Positions 10,045-19,288 are shown, counted from the stretch's first letter. The stretch is DNA of 64,000 bases from Neorhizobium tomejilense (GCA_002968845.1 PVBG01000002.1:372001-436000); one strand, 5' to 3'. Numbers and translations: made by a program. Notes: a model not told the origin generated them from the sequence alone.

Positions 10045-10521
10045 CTATTTCTTCGACAGGATATTGAAATCGAGGCCGCGCACCCTGACGCGCATTTCGC
10101 AGGGCGCGGCGTCGTTGCGACCGCAGAAGCGGGGATGCATCGTCAATTCAAAGACCATGTTGCCGAAGTACTGAACGAAGTCGTATTTATAAAGCTGGGC
10201 GGTGGCGACCATCACGTAGCCGCCTTCCTTGATCTGGACATAAAAATTGTAGCGGCAGCCTTCACTGGCGCAGCGCGGTCCCTTGACCCCGTCGCAGGTG
10301 ACTTCGGATTGATTGGAAACGAGGTCGATCATGCCGTCATTATTGATGTCGAAGCGCTTGATGAAGGCCGGTCCGAAATCGATGGTCTTGCATTCCTTGC
10401 GGAAGTAATCCCTCTCGTAGATTTCCGGATCGCTGAAACGCTGCGGCTGCTGAGCAAAAGCAAGTGTTGGCGCAAACGCCAGGACGAGCGCCTGCACGAC
10501 GATGATCAAGAGCTTTTTCAC
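10045..10521 (-). CDS. Small secreted protein with a calcium-loop-like motif, unknown function
   Basis: 158 residues, not recognised as a named family. Residues 1-23 form a Sec signal peptide ending in AFA before QQ, so the protein is probably periplasmic. The mature part has six cysteines (near 43, 75, 82, 87, 132 and 139), suggesting disulfides. It contains DINNDGMIDL at about 58-67, which resembles the first part of an EF-hand or dockerin calcium loop, inside a segment (FIKRFDINNDGMIDLVSNQS) typical of repeat-type secreted proteins. It is monocistronic and convergent with the YdcF gene. Confidence 0.75.
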   Translation of the reverse strand: MKKLLIIVVQALVLAFAPTLAFAQQPQRFSDPEIYERDYFRKECKTIDFGPAFIKRFDINNDGMIDLVSNQSEVTCDGVKGPRCASEGCRYNFYVQIKEGGYVMVATAQLYKYDFVQYFGNMVFELTMHPRFCGRNDAAPCEMRVRVRGLDFNILSKK

Positions 10522-10637
10522 AGGCCTACCTCTGCAAATTCATCTGTTCACGGCACGCGCGGAAGGGTGACGCGCGCTACGATCGGCGGTTATGCTAACG
10601 GCCTGCACTTGCGCGACGCTGGATCACAAGGTCTGAC

Positions 10638-11294
10638 ATGTCACTGCTGATGATCCTCGACTACGCCGGCATCGCACTTTTTGCCGCGACCGGCGCGCTG
10701 GCGGCCTCGCGAAAACAACTCGACCTCGTCGGCTTCCTGTTTTTCGCGGCGGTCACCGGGCTCGGCGGCGGCACGCTCAGAGACATCATCCTCGGACGAA
10801 TGCCGGTCTTCTGGGTGCTCGATCCGACCTATATCCTGATCTGCGTGATTGCCGGTGCTTTCGTCTTCTGCACGGCCCATCGGGTCGAATGGCGCTATCG
10901 CCTGCTGATCTGGTTCGATGCGGTAGGGCTCGCCGCCTATAGCGTGCTCGGCGCGGCAAAAGGGCTTGCCGCCACGGGATCACCGACGATCGCAATCGTC
11001 ACCGGTGCGCTGACGGCTGCCTTCGGCGGCATCCTGCGCGATCTTCTCGCCAACGAGCCCTCGGTGCTGCTGAGGCCGGAGATCTACATCACCGCCGCAC
11101 TGGCAGGCGCCTGCGGGTTTACCGCGGCAAATGCGCTCGGCCTGCCGCTCTACGCGAGTTCAGGCCTGGGTGCGGCCCTTGCCTTCGGTCTGCGTGGCGG
11201 CGCGATCCACTACGGATGGACATTGCCGCGCTACAGGCCACGGCCCGGCCGGGAGCAGGACGAGGCTATGAGGGGAAACAAAGGGAAAGAGTAG
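10638..11294 (+). CDS. TRIC/UPF0126 family cation channel protein (YicG-like)
   Basis: 218 residues, seven predicted membrane helices, built from two repeats. Each has a glycine-rich hairpin typical of bacterial trimeric intracellular cation channel homologues: TGLGGGTLRDIILGRMPVFW at about 36-55 and TAAFGGILRDLLANEPSVLL at about 125-145. It probably forms a K+-permeable trimer in the inner membrane; the physiological role in bacteria is not settled. It is convergent with irr (5-nt gap). Confidence 0.88.
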   Translation: MSLLMILDYAGIALFAATGALAASRKQLDLVGFLFFAAVTGLGGGTLRDIILGRMPVFWVLDPTYILICVIAGAFVFCTAHRVEWRYRLLIWFDAVGLAAYSVLGAAKGLAATGSPTIAIVTGALTAAFGGILRDLLANEPSVLLRPEIYITAALAGACGFTAANALGLPLYASSGLGAALAFGLRGGAIHYGWTLPRYRPRPGREQDEAMRGNKGKE

Positions 11295-11299
11295 AAGCG

Positions 11300-11749
11300 T
11301 CAGCTTTTCTTTTCGCGCAGGCGGATGATCACATCCACATGGGCGATTTCCATGCCTTCCGGCGCTTCCGGCAGGTTGCCGATCTGGAGATTGCTGACCG
11401 GAATGTCGAGCACCTCGTTGCGGCCCTCGACGAAGAAGTGATGATGATCGGAAATGTTGGTGTCGAAATAGGTCCTGGCGCTTTCGACCGCCAGCACGCG
11501 GATAAGGCCGGCCTCGGTGAACTGGTGCAGGGTGTTGTAGACGGTCGCGAGCGAAACCGGGACACCGGCAAAGGTGGCTTCCTCGTGCAGTTCCTCGACG
11601 GTCAGGTGGCGGTCACCCTTGGCGAACAGCAGGTCGGCAAGCGCAACGCGCTGCCTCGTCGGACGCAGGCCGCAATGGCGCAGTCTCGTCTCGATGTCCG
11701 TCATGGCTTCTGCCATATTGCCCGTCAGCTCCTGCCGTTTCACGCTCAT
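11300..11749 (-). CDS. irr: Iron response regulator Irr (Fur family)
   Basis: 149-residue Fur-family repressor. The winged helix is visible as LRPTRQRVALADLLF and SLATVYNTLHQFTEAGL. The Irr-specific features are FDTNISDHHHFFVEGRNEVL, with the triple histidine involved in haem and metal sensing, and a short C-terminus without the cysteines of Fur. The cysteine haem-regulatory motif of Bradyrhizobium Irr is absent, as in Rhizobium. Irr represses haem synthesis and iron-using genes when iron is scarce. Internal ATGs at 11716 and 11704 are possible starts; the upstream one has only a weak ribosome site. It is divergent from fabA. Confidence 0.93.
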   Translation of the reverse strand: MSVKRQELTGNMAEAMTDIETRLRHCGLRPTRQRVALADLLFAKGDRHLTVEELHEEATFAGVPVSLATVYNTLHQFTEAGLIRVLAVESARTYFDTNISDHHHFFVEGRNEVLDIPVSNLQIGNLPEAPEGMEIAHVDVIIRLREKKS

Positions 11750-12032
11750 ATAAGGTATCTTGACTTTCGGATATAACTTTTACGGCGAGCACTTTCAACA
11801 GTTTCCGCAGGATACCTGCCGCGAGAGCGCCAAAAACGCGCAATTTCGCTACAAGCCTCTGGTTTGCGCCTGTAGCTTCCTATATGCGGACCAGAACAAA
11901 CGCATGTTCCAGTGGCTCGGCTGCCATCCCCAGGCGGAGCGCAAGTTCATCGTTACGCTTCAATTCCGACCGATCTTGCACTAAAGCTGCTGAAACAAAA
12001 GGTCTAAGGTTCAACGGGGGGAACGGAAATTT

Positions 12033-12548
12033 ATGGCACCCAGGCAGTCCAGCTTCTCTTACGAAGAACTTCTCTCTTGCGCCCATGGCGAGCTGTTCGG
12101 ACCCGGCAATGCGCAGCTTCCGCTGCCGCCGATGTTGATGGTCCACCGCATCACCGACATTTCGGAAACAGGCGGGGCGTTCGACAAGGGTTATCTTCGC
12201 GCCGAATACGACGTTAAGCCCGACGATTGGTATTTTCCCTGCCATTTCGAAGGCAATCCCATCATGCCGGGCTGCCTTGGCCTTGACGGCATGTGGCAAT
12301 TGACCGGGTTTTTCCTCGGCTGGCTCGGCGAGCCCGGACGCGGCATGGCTCTGTCGACCGGCGAAGTGAAGTTCAAGGGCATGATCCGCCCGGACACCAA
12401 GCTGCTCGAGTATGGCATCGACTTCAAGCGCGTCATGCGTGGTCGTCTGGTGCTTGGCACCGCTGATGGCTGGCTCAAGGCGGACGGCGAAACCATTTAC
12501 CAGGCAACAGACCTTCGTGTAGGCCTGTCGAAGGAAAAGGCCGCCTGA
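12033..12548 (+). CDS. fabA: 3-hydroxydecanoyl-ACP dehydratase/isomerase FabA
   Basis: 171 residues, single hot-dog domain. It dehydrates 3-hydroxydecanoyl-ACP and isomerises the product to cis-3-decenoyl-ACP, starting anaerobic unsaturated fatty acid synthesis. The active site is clear: His71 in [12 protein letters not shown] and Asp85 in [10 protein letters not shown], matching His70/Asp84 of E. coli. A GGAACGGA ribosome site precedes ATG 12033. First gene of fabA-fabB-fabI, divergent from irr; the 283-nt gap between them holds both promoters, and no other gene is seen there. Confidence 0.96.
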   Translation: MAPRQSSFSYEELLSCAHGELFGPGNAQLPLPPMLMVHRITDISETGGAFDKGYLRAEYDVKPDDWYFPCHFEGNPIMPGCLGLDGMWQLTGFFLGWLGEPGRGMALSTGEVKFKGMIRPDTKLLEYGIDFKRVMRGRLVLGTADGWLKADGETIYQATDLRVGLSKEKAA

Positions 12549-12595
12549 TCCTGCTTCGCGGCCAAAGAAGAACAAGCAGAAAAGGTTTTGATGAG

Positions 12596-13819
12596 ATGAG
12601 ACGGGTAGTTGTAACGGGTCTCGGTATCGTATCCTCGATCGGGAGCGACGCCGCCGAAGTCACCGAATCCTTGCGTCAGGCAAAGTCCGGCATTTCCTTC
12701 TCTCCCGATTTCGCCGAGCACGGCTTCAAGTGCCAGGTCTGGGGCCGGCCGACGCTCGATCCGACGGAGTTGGTGGACCGCCGCGCCATGCGCTTCCTCA
12801 GCCAGGGCGGCGCCTGGAACCATGTCGCCATGAAACAGGCGATCGCCGATTCCGGCCTTGAAGACAAGGATATCGGCGAGAACGAACGCACTGGCATCAT
12901 CATGGGATCGGGCGGCCCCTCCACCCGCACGCTCATCGAGGCCGCCGAGATCACCATCAAGAACAACAGCCCGAAGCGGATCGGCCCGTTCGCCGTGCCG
13001 AAGGCGATGTCGTCCACGGCATCCGCGACGCTTGCCACCTGGTTCAAGATCCACGGCGTCAACTATTCGATCTCGTCTGCCTGCTCGACCTCCGCGCATT
13101 GCATCGGCAACGCCGCCGAGATGATCCAGTGGGGCAAGCAGGACGTGATGTTCGCCGGCGGCCACGAGGACCTCGACTGGACGATGTCGAACCTGTTCGA
13201 CGCGATGGGCGCGATGTCCACCAAGTACAACAACGATCCCGACAGGGCCTCGCGTGCCTATGACGTCGACCGCGACGGTTTCGTCATCGCCGGCGGCGCA
13301 GGCGTGCTGGTTCTCGAAGAACTCGAACATGCGAAAGCTCGTGGCGCCAAGATCTATGCCGAAATCGTCGGCTACGGCGCCACCTCGGACGGCTACGATA
13401 TGGTTGCCCCATCGGGCGAAGGCGCGATGCGCTGCATGCGCCAGGCGCTTACGACCGTGAAAGGCGATGTCGACTACATCAACACCCACGGCACCTCGAC
13501 CCCGGTCGGGGACAGCAAGGAAATCGGGGCGATCCGTCAGGTCTTCGGTGAAAAGATCCCGCATATCCAGTCGACCAAGTCACTGACCGGCCATTCGCTC
13601 GGCGGCGCGGGCGTGCAGGAATCGATCTACGGCCTTCTGATGATGCAGGAACGCTTCATCGGCGAAAGCGCCCATATCGAAAACCTGGATCCGGAATTCG
13701 AGGGTGTGCCGATCGTGCGCAAGCGCATCGACGATGCCAAGATCGACACTGTCCTTTCCAATTCCTTCGGGTTCGGCGGCACCAACGCCACGCTCGTCTT
13801 CCAGCGCTTTAACGGATAA
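12596..13819 (+). CDS. fabB: 3-oxoacyl-ACP synthase I FabB
   Basis: 407-residue condensing enzyme that elongates cis-3-decenoyl-ACP and so commits carbon to unsaturated fatty acids. The Cys-His-His triad falls exactly where it does in E. coli FabB: Cys163 in [11 protein letters not shown], His298 in [12 protein letters not shown] and His333 in [12 protein letters not shown]. The C-terminal [14 protein letters not shown] loop is also intact. It follows fabA by 47 nt and precedes fabI by 4 nt, so the three genes form one operon. Confidence 0.96.
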   Translation: MRRVVVTGLGIVSSIGSDAAEVTESLRQAKSGISFSPDFAEHGFKCQVWGRPTLDPTELVDRRAMRFLSQGGAWNHVAMKQAIADSGLEDKDIGENERTGIIMGSGGPSTRTLIEAAEITIKNNSPKRIGPFAVPKAMSSTASATLATWFKIHGVNYSISSACSTSAHCIGNAAEMIQWGKQDVMFAGGHEDLDWTMSNLFDAMGAMSTKYNNDPDRASRAYDVDRDGFVIAGGAGVLVLEELEHAKARGAKIYAEIVGYGATSDGYDMVAPSGEGAMRCMRQALTTVKGDVDYINTHGTSTPVGDSKEIGAIRQVFGEKIPHIQSTKSLTGHSLGGAGVQESIYGLLMMQERFIGESAHIENLDPEFEGVPIVRKRIDDAKIDTVLSNSFGFGGTNATLVFQRFNG

Positions 13820-13823
13820 ATCC

Positions 13824-14630
13824 ATGACCGGAATCATGCAGGGGAAACGCGGCCTGATCATGGGGGTCGCCAATAATCACTCCATCGCCTGGGGGATTTC
13901 GAAAGCCGTCGCGGCGCAGGGCGCCGAACTTGCCTTCACCTTTCAGGGCGAAGCACTCGGCAAGCGCGTCAAGCCGCTCGCAGCCGAACTCGATTCCGAT
14001 TTCGTCGTGCCCTGCGATGTCGAAGATATCGCCTCGGTGGATGCGACCTTCGCGGCGATCAAGGAGCGCTGGGGCAAGCTGGACTTCCTGGTGCATGCCA
14101 TCGGCTTTTCCGACAAGAACGAGCTGAAAGGCCTCTACGCCGACACGACGCGCGAGAATTTCAGCCGCACGATGGTGATCTCCTGCTTCTCCTTCACCGA
14201 GATTTCCAAACGGGCGGCGGACCTGATGATCGATGGCGGAACGATCCTGACGCTCACCTATGGCGGCTCGATGCGGGTCATCCCGAACTACAACGTCATG
14301 GGCGTTGCCAAGGCCGCGCTGGAAAGCTCGGTGCGCTATCTCGCTGCCGATTACGGCCCGCGCGATATCCGCGTCAACGCGATCTCGGCTGGCCCCGTGC
14401 GCACGCTTGCGGGTGCGGGCATTTCCGACGCCCGTGCGATCTATTCCTGGAACCAGAAGAACGCGCCATTGCGTCGCACCGCGACCATCGAGGATATCGG
14501 CGGCTCGGCCCTCTACCTGCTCTCGGACCTCTCCCGCGGCGTCACCGGGGAAATCCACTATGTGGACGCCGGCTACAACATCACCTCGCTGCCGAGCCTC
14601 GACCGGCTGCGGAACGCTGATTCGGAATGA
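13824..14630 (+). CDS. fabI: Enoyl-ACP reductase FabI
   Basis: 268-residue SDR-type NADH-dependent enoyl-ACP reductase, last step of the fatty acid elongation cycle. Visible features: cofactor loop GLIMGVANNHSIAWG near the N-terminus, SISS-like region replaced by LTYGGSM with Tyr146, and the catalytic pair Tyr156...Lys163 in YNVMGVAK, numbering equal to E. coli FabI. ATG 13824 is the start; an upstream in-frame ATG (13704) lies inside fabB and gives an unrelated N-terminus. Third gene of fabABI; rhizobia often carry a second fabI elsewhere. Confidence 0.95.
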   Translation: MTGIMQGKRGLIMGVANNHSIAWGISKAVAAQGAELAFTFQGEALGKRVKPLAAELDSDFVVPCDVEDIASVDATFAAIKERWGKLDFLVHAIGFSDKNELKGLYADTTRENFSRTMVISCFSFTEISKRAADLMIDGGTILTLTYGGSMRVIPNYNVMGVAKAALESSVRYLAADYGPRDIRVNAISAGPVRTLAGAGISDARAIYSWNQKNAPLRRTATIEDIGGSALYLLSDLSRGVTGEIHYVDAGYNITSLPSLDRLRNADSE

Positions 14631-14632
14631 AT

Positions 14633-14658
14633 AAGATGCGCATAATAATGCGCATCTT
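14633..14658. promoter_or_regulatory. Perfect 11-bp inverted repeat: candidate HicB operator or fabI hairpin
   Basis: AAGATGCGCAT, loop AATA, ATGCGCATCTT begins 2 nt after the fabI stop codon and lies about 45 nt before hicA. No T-run follows, so it is a poor intrinsic terminator. A ribbon-helix-helix antitoxin such as HicB normally binds a palindrome of this size in its own promoter, which is the favoured reading. Confidence 0.6.
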
Positions 14659-14701
14659 GATCCCTCATCTCGGCCGCGCTATGTTCTTCGCATAGCAAAG
14701 T

Positions 14702-14902
14702 GTGCCCGTGGAGCGGAACAGTCACAAGATCATCGCGAGGTTGAAACGCGACGGTTACGAACTCGTATCCATCAAAGGCTCACACCACAAGCTCCGCAGG
14801 GGTGCGCAAACCATCATCGTTCCGCACCCGAAGAAAGACCTGCCTGTTGGGACCGCGCTTGCGATTGCCAAGCAGGCAGGATGGGTTGAGGTAGACCGAT
14901 GA
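14702..14902 (+). CDS. hicA: HicA-type mRNA interferase toxin
   Basis: 66 residues, a compact dsRBD-like fold: NSHKIIARLKRDGYELVSIK, then GSHHKLRRGAQTIIVPHPKK. The histidine in GSHH (His28) is the catalytic residue of the family, which cleaves mRNA at ribosomes when unbalanced by HicB. The start codon is GTG at 14702, with another GTG at 14708 as alternative; neither has a strong ribosome site, which would limit toxin synthesis. Its stop overlaps the hicB start by 4 nt. The pair sits between fabI and the rsmC-like gene. Confidence 0.88.
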   Translation: MPVERNSHKIIARLKRDGYELVSIKGSHHKLRRGAQTIIVPHPKKDLPVGTALAIAKQAGWVEVDR

Positions 14903-15294
14903 AGTACTTCATTGCGCTCGTGCACAAAGACGGCGACAGCGCTTTCGGCATCAGTTTCCCCGACCTGCCGTCGGTTTTTTCTGCAGCAGATATCGAGGAT
15001 GACCTGACTGCAAATGCGATCGAAGCGCTTCGGCTCTGGGCGGAAGATGGCGCACTGCCGGGCCCCTCCTCCTATGAAGAGCTGATGTCTCGCAGCGAGA
15101 TTCGCGCAGAACTCGCCAACGGCGCGTTCCTGGCGCGTATTCCCTTCATCGAGGATGATACGCGCGTCGTGCGCGCCAACGTGACTTTCGAAAAAGGCAT
15201 GCTTGATGCGATCGACGCGGCCGCAAAAGAGCGCGGGTTGACGCGTTCCGCCTTCCTGGCCAGCGCCGCTCGCAAGGATATCGAGGCGGCTTAG
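14899..15294 (+). CDS. hicB: HicB-type antitoxin with ribbon-helix-helix domain
   Basis: 131 residues. The N-terminal half (FIALVHKDGDSAFGISFPDL, then PSVFSAADIEDDLTANAIEA) is the HicB partial RNase-H-like domain that covers HicA. The C-terminal half (RVVRANVTFEKGMLDAIDAA, then RGLTRSAFLASAARK) is a ribbon-helix-helix DNA-binding domain, implying autoregulation at the palindrome 14633-14658. Order toxin-antitoxin with ATGA overlap is the usual hicAB arrangement. Confidence 0.88.
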   Translation: MKYFIALVHKDGDSAFGISFPDLPSVFSAADIEDDLTANAIEALRLWAEDGALPGPSSYEELMSRSEIRAELANGAFLARIPFIEDDTRVVRANVTFEKGMLDAIDAAAKERGLTRSAFLASAARKDIEAA

Positions 15295-15301
15295 GACTGC
15301 C

Positions 15302-16309
15302 TTACTTCTTCGCCCATAGAACCTTGAAGCGGGCGTTACGGCAAGTCTCGCCGCTTTCGCGGAAACCTTCGGCCAGGACCGGCTCATAGGTCAGGCCGCG
15401 ATTGGCGACCAGCATCAGGCGGCCGCCGTTCTTGAGTGCCGCGGCGGCAGTGCGGATCATCGTCTTGCCGAGCTCCGGATCCGTCGCCTGCGTCTCGTGG
15501 AAAGGCGGGTTCATGATGACGAGGTCGTATTTTTCCTTCGGTGGCTCGGCGCCGAGATCCTGCCAGTAGAAACGGGCGTTGAGATCCGGGCAGTTGCGCG
15601 CGAGATTGCGCTTGGCAAATTCCAGTGCCTGATAATCGGCTTCGAAAAGATCGATGCGGTTCACGCGCTTCGACTTTTCGGCCAGCATCACCGAGAGATA
15701 ACCCCAGCCGGCGCCGAAGTCGGCAGCATTGCCGTCGAAATCGGTCGGCAGGCGGCCTGCGAGCAGTTCAGAGCCCGCATCCACGCGCTCGTGGGAGAAC
15801 ATGCCGGGTGCTGCCTCGAACCGGGCGTCGATCACCACGGTCGACTTCTTCAACGCCTTGATCGCGGCGTCGGCATTGGCGGGCCTGGCGAACCATATCG
15901 CGACGCCGTGATATTTCGGGGTGTAGTCGAGTTCGATGCCAAGCTTCAGGAGCGTGTTGCGGAGCGGTTGGATGCCGTCTTCCTTACCGCCGGCCACGAT
16001 GATGACGCCGCCTGTTCTGACGCGCTCCAGGGCCTCGGCGACGCGGTTTTCGTTCTCGCCGCGATGCTTGCCGCAGAGCACCAGCCCCACGTCGTAGCTA
16101 TCGCCCTCGGCCTCGGGAAACGCGCCTTCGCTCAGGGCCCGGAACAAAGGCCGGAACGACTGTACCGCGGTGATCTCGGCAGCAAACCCCTCGGGTAGGG
16201 CGTTGCCTGCCTCAGCGCCCAGGAAGAGCACGCGCTCGCCTTCGCCAGGCATCGGAACAGCCTCGGTGTCGAAGGGGTGGAACAGGGTTTTCAGGGCGTC
16301 TCGGCTCAT
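15302..16309 (-). CDS. RsmC-like class I SAM-dependent rRNA methyltransferase
   Basis: 335 residues with the two-domain layout of RsmC/RlmG: a degenerate N-terminal half (LFLGAEAGNALPEGF) and a catalytic C-terminal half. The SAM motif is AADFGAGWGYLSVML (about 190-205) and the catalytic N-P-P-F motif is VIMNPPFHET (about 264-270), typical of enzymes making N2-methylguanine in rRNA. The likely target is 16S rRNA G1207, but the specificity cannot be read from sequence. It lies between the HicAB pair (convergent, 7 nt) and pnp. Confidence 0.8.
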   Translation of the reverse strand: MSRDALKTLFHPFDTEAVPMPGEGERVLFLGAEAGNALPEGFAAEITAVQSFRPLFRALSEGAFPEAEGDSYDVGLVLCGKHRGENENRVAEALERVRTGGVIIVAGGKEDGIQPLRNTLLKLGIELDYTPKYHGVAIWFARPANADAAIKALKKSTVVIDARFEAAPGMFSHERVDAGSELLAGRLPTDFDGNAADFGAGWGYLSVMLAEKSKRVNRIDLFEADYQALEFAKRNLARNCPDLNARFYWQDLGAEPPKEKYDLVIMNPPFHETQATDPELGKTMIRTAAAALKNGGRLMLVANRGLTYEPVLAEGFRESGETCRNARFKVLWAKK

Positions 16310-16340
16310 GGTTAGTCTCGTCGGTTCGTCTCGTGACAGC

Positions 16341-16374
16341 AGATAAACAAAAGGCGCGGAAGAGCTTCCGCGCC
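16341..16374 (-). terminator. Intrinsic terminator of pnp
   Basis: Minus-strand RNA forms a 9-10 bp stem (GGCGCGGAAG / CTTCCGCGCC, arms at 16353-16362 and 16365-16374) followed directly by TTTTGTTTATC. Position 26 nt after the pnp stop codon and the T-rich tail make this a standard Rho-independent terminator. Confidence 0.9.
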
Positions 16375-16399
16375 TCGATGTCTCGGAAGGAAGAAGGCC

Positions 16400-18532
16400 T
16401 TATTCGGCGGCTTCGCCTTCAGCCTTCTTGACTTCCTGGCCGGTGGCCTGGTCGACGACCTTCATCGACAGGCGAACCTTGCCGCGCTCGTCGAAGCCCA
16501 TCAGCTTGACCCAGACCTTGTCGCCTTCCTTGACGACGTCCTGGGTCTTGGCAACACGCTCGGAGGCGAGCTGCGAGATGTGCACGAGGCCGTCGCGGGC
16601 GCCGAAGAAGTTCACGAAAGCGCCGAAGTCGGCGGTCTTGACGACCGTGCCTTCGTAGATAGCGCCAACTTCCGGCTCGGCAACGATCGAGTGGATCCAC
16701 TTGCGGGCCGCTTCGATTTCCTTGCCGGAAGACGAAGCGATCTTGACGGTGCCGTCGTCTTCGATGTTGATCTTGGCGCCGGTCTTTTCGACGATTTCGC
16801 GGATGACCTTGCCGCCCGAACCGATGACTTCACGGATCTTGTCGACCGGGATGTTCATCACTTCGATGCGCGGTGCGAATTCGCCCAGCTGGCCACGGCT
16901 TTCGGAAAGAGCGTTGGCCATCTCGCCGAGGATGTGCTTGCGGCCGCCCTGTGCCTGGCCGAGTGCGACCTTCATGATCTCTTCGGTGATACCGGCGATC
17001 TTGATGTCCATCTGCAGCGAGGTGATGCCGTCGGCAGTACCCGCGACCTTGAAGTCCATGTCGCCGAGGTGGTCTTCGTCGCCGAGGATGTCGGATAGAA
17101 CCGCGAAACGTTCACCTTCGAGGATGAGGCCCATGGCGATGCCGGCAACCGGCTTGGCCAGCGGTACGCCGGCGTCCATCAGTGCGAGCGAGGTGCCGCA
17201 GACGGTCGCCATCGAAGACGAGCCGTTAGACTCGGTGATCTCGGAGACGACGCGCAGCGTGTAGGGGAACTGCTCGACAGTCGGCAGCATCGGACGGATG
17301 GCGCGCCATGCGAGCTTGCCATGGCCGATTTCGCGGCGGCCCGGGGAGCCCATGCGGCCGGTTTCACCAACCGAGTAGGGAGGGAAGTTGTAATGGAGCA
17401 GGAAGCGCTCCTTATACATGCCGGTCAGGCTGTCGACGTACTGCTCATCTTCGCCGGTGCCGAGCGTGGCGACAACGATCGCCTGGGTCTCGCCGCGGGT
17501 GAAGAGGGCAGAGCCGTGGGTGCGCGGCAGGATGCCGACTTCCGAGACGATCGGGCGGACGGTCTCGAGATCACGGCCGTCGATGCGGCTCTTGGTGTCG
17601 AGAATGTTCCAGCGAACGATCTTGGCCTGCAGGTGCTTGAAGACGGCGCCGATGACTTCGGCGCTGTATTTCGGCTCGACACCCTCGGGGAAGAAGTGGG
17701 CCTTCACCTTCGCCTTGACGGCGTCGACGGCCGCGTAACGGTCGGCCTTCTGGGTAATCTTATAGCCTTCGCGAAGCTCGGCTTCGAAATGCTGGAGCAT
17801 TTCGGCTTCGAGCGCGGAATGGTCTTCCGGTTCGAATTCGCGGGGTTCCTTGGCAGCAACTTCAGCGAGCTTGATGATCGCGTCGATGACCGGCTGGAAA
17901 CCGCGATGGCCGAACATGACGGCGCCGAGCATGATGTCTTCGTTGAGTTCCTTGGCTTCGGATTCAACCATCAGAACGGCATCGCCCGTACCGGCGACGA
18001 CGAGGTCGAGGACCGACTCGTCCATCTCGTCGAGATGCGGGTTCAGAACGTATTCGCCGTTGATGTAACCAACGCGAGCGCCGCCAACCGGGCCCATGAA
18101 GGGAACGCCGGAGAGAGTCAGCGCCGCGGAAGCCGCAACCATCGACAAGACGTCCGGATCGTTCTCAAGGTCGTGCTGCACGACGGTAACGACGACCTGG
18201 GTGTCGTTCTTGTAGCCTTCCGGGAAGAGCGGGCGGATCGGACGGTCGATCAGGCGGGAAACCAGCGTTTCCTTTTCCGACGGGCGGCCTTCGCGCTTGA
18301 AATAGCCTCCCGGGATCTTGCCGGCGGCATAGGTCTTTTCCTGGTAGTTGACGGTGAGCGGGAAGAAATCCTGGCCAGCCTTCGGAGCCTTGGCGGAAAC
18401 GACGGTCGCGAGAACGACGGTCTCGCCGTAGGTCGCGAGAACAGCGCCGTCAGCCTGGCGGGCGATCTTGCCCGTTTCCAGCCTCAGCGGGCGGCCTGCC
18501 CATTCGATTTCGACGGAATGAGTATTGAACAT
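16400..18532 (-). CDS. pnp: Polyribonucleotide nucleotidyltransferase (PNPase)
   Basis: 710 residues, the normal length. It degrades RNA 3' to 5' with phosphate and can add tails, and is part of the degradosome. Two RNase PH domains (about 10-235 and 310-540) flank an alpha-helical linker; [20 protein letters not shown] and [12 protein letters not shown] belong to them. A KH domain follows ([20 protein letters not shown], about 562-581), then an S1 domain ([20 protein letters not shown], about 620-640). It is preceded by a 335-nt leader after rpsO and ends in an intrinsic terminator. Confidence 0.97.
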   Translation of the reverse strand: MFNTHSVEIEWAGRPLRLETGKIARQADGAVLATYGETVVLATVVSAKAPKAGQDFFPLTVNYQEKTYAAGKIPGGYFKREGRPSEKETLVSRLIDRPIRPLFPEGYKNDTQVVVTVVQHDLENDPDVLSMVAASAALTLSGVPFMGPVGGARVGYINGEYVLNPHLDEMDESVLDLVVAGTGDAVLMVESEAKELNEDIMLGAVMFGHRGFQPVIDAIIKLAEVAAKEPREFEPEDHSALEAEMLQHFEAELREGYKITQKADRYAAVDAVKAKVKAHFFPEGVEPKYSAEVIGAVFKHLQAKIVRWNILDTKSRIDGRDLETVRPIVSEVGILPRTHGSALFTRGETQAIVVATLGTGEDEQYVDSLTGMYKERFLLHYNFPPYSVGETGRMGSPGRREIGHGKLAWRAIRPMLPTVEQFPYTLRVVSEITESNGSSSMATVCGTSLALMDAGVPLAKPVAGIAMGLILEGERFAVLSDILGDEDHLGDMDFKVAGTADGITSLQMDIKIAGITEEIMKVALGQAQGGRKHILGEMANALSESRGQLGEFAPRIEVMNIPVDKIREVIGSGGKVIREIVEKTGAKINIEDDGTVKIASSSGKEIEAARKWIHSIVAEPEVGAIYEGTVVKTADFGAFVNFFGARDGLVHISQLASERVAKTQDVVKEGDKVWVKLMGFDERGKVRLSMKVVDQATGQEVKKAEGEAAE

Positions 18533-18867
18533 ATGTCTTGTCCTTCAATGCGGGAGCACACGCATCGCCGATATCGGGCGCAGCGCACAGTCGACCGCAA
18601 TCAATGTGACACATCATGGGCAAGACAACGGGAGGCTTTGCATCACCGGCATCCTGGAAAAGGAGCCGCGGCTAAAGCCCCGAGGGCTTTGGCCGAAAGC
18701 ATCCGGCAATCCTGCCCCATGACAGGTCAACGGTTTGTTTGGCAGATCCGGCCCATCCGGGTCTGCGGGCAGTCACCACGCGAACTAGGGCGTAGCGCAA
18801 ACATTTCATCGGACCTTGGCCCGAATAAAGAACCGGCAGGCGCCCCAAGAGCGCCCGCCGGAAATTT
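18533..18867 (-). other. rpsO-pnp intergenic leader (335 nt), no gene seen
   Basis: No convincing coding region. Besides the rpsO terminator (18821-18861), the minus strand contains a hairpin with 7-bp perfect arms (AAAGCCC / GGGCTTT, 18674-18690, extendable by flanking pairs). In enterobacteria the pnp leader folds into a stem cut by RNase III, through which PNPase controls its own mRNA. A similar role is possible here but is inference. Confidence 0.5.
18821..18861 (-). terminator. Intrinsic terminator after rpsO
   Basis: Minus-strand RNA forms an 11-bp stem including one G-U pair (arms 18851-18861 and 18833-18843, 7-nt loop), followed by TTCTTTATT. It starts 6 nt after the rpsO stop codon. 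It probably uncouples rpsO from pnp partly, with readthrough or a separate promoter feeding pnp. Confidence 0.8.
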
Positions 18868-19137
18868 TTAGCGGCGAATACCCAGAGCAGCAATGATCTT
18901 GCTGTAACGGGCCTCGTCCTTCTTCTTGAGATAATCAAGAAGCGAGCGACGGGTGGAAACCATGGTCAGAAGGCCACGACGCGAGTGGTTGTCCTTCTTG
19001 TGATCCTTGAAGTGACCCGTCAGGTTGTTGATGCGTTCCGTCAGGATTGCGACCTGAATTTCCGGAGAACCGGTGTCGCCTTCGACGGTTGCATATTCCT
19101 TGATCAGCGCAGTCTTGCGCTCGGCAGTGATCGACAT
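18868..19137 (-). CDS. rpsO: 30S ribosomal protein S15
   Basis: 89 residues, the family length. Conserved stretches include [37 protein letters not shown] and [12 protein letters not shown], which contact the 16S rRNA central domain. ATG 19137 has an AAAGGA ribosome site; an in-frame upstream ATG (19257) gives no S15-like residues. It sits 151 nt after truB on the same strand, with a structured leader in that gap. Confidence 0.97.
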   Translation of the reverse strand: MSITAERKTALIKEYATVEGDTGSPEIQVAILTERINNLTGHFKDHKKDNHSRRGLLTMVSTRRSLLDYLKKKDEARYSKIIAALGIRR

Positions 19138-19220
19138 CTTACGATCCTTTCGTAAAGAGGAGAACGAGACGCCAGAAGCCGAGATGTCGTTCAGCTTCGG
19201 CCATGAATGCAGTAGGATGC

Positions 19221-19252
19221 CTATAGGCTCCTGATGCTGGCGCTGCCTATAG
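19221..19252 (-). promoter_or_regulatory. Long-range inverted repeat in the rpsO leader
   Basis: Perfect 8-bp arms CTATAGGC (19221-19228) and GCCTATAG (19245-19252) with a 16-nt loop, about 85-115 nt upstream of rpsO ATG. S15 represses its own translation by binding leader RNA structures in several bacterial groups, and this hairpin is a candidate part of such an element. Alternatively it is a palindrome around the rpsO promoter. Confidence 0.4.
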
Positions 19253-19288
19253 ACCATTCACGTTGCAATTGGAAGAGGCGTCCGCCGA

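Noticed and set aside
11750..12032. Small RNA or small gene between irr and fabA
   Set aside because: A weak 6-bp long-loop dyad (GCTACA / TGTAGC) is all that is seen; the gap is best explained as two divergent promoters.
14633..14658. Palindrome as a classical Rho-independent terminator of fabI
   Set aside because: There is no T-run after the stem on the plus strand; an operator or a protective hairpin is more likely.
17321..18871. 516-codon plus-strand frame opposite pnp
   Set aside because: Antisense to the conserved PNPase coding sequence, no recognisable motif.
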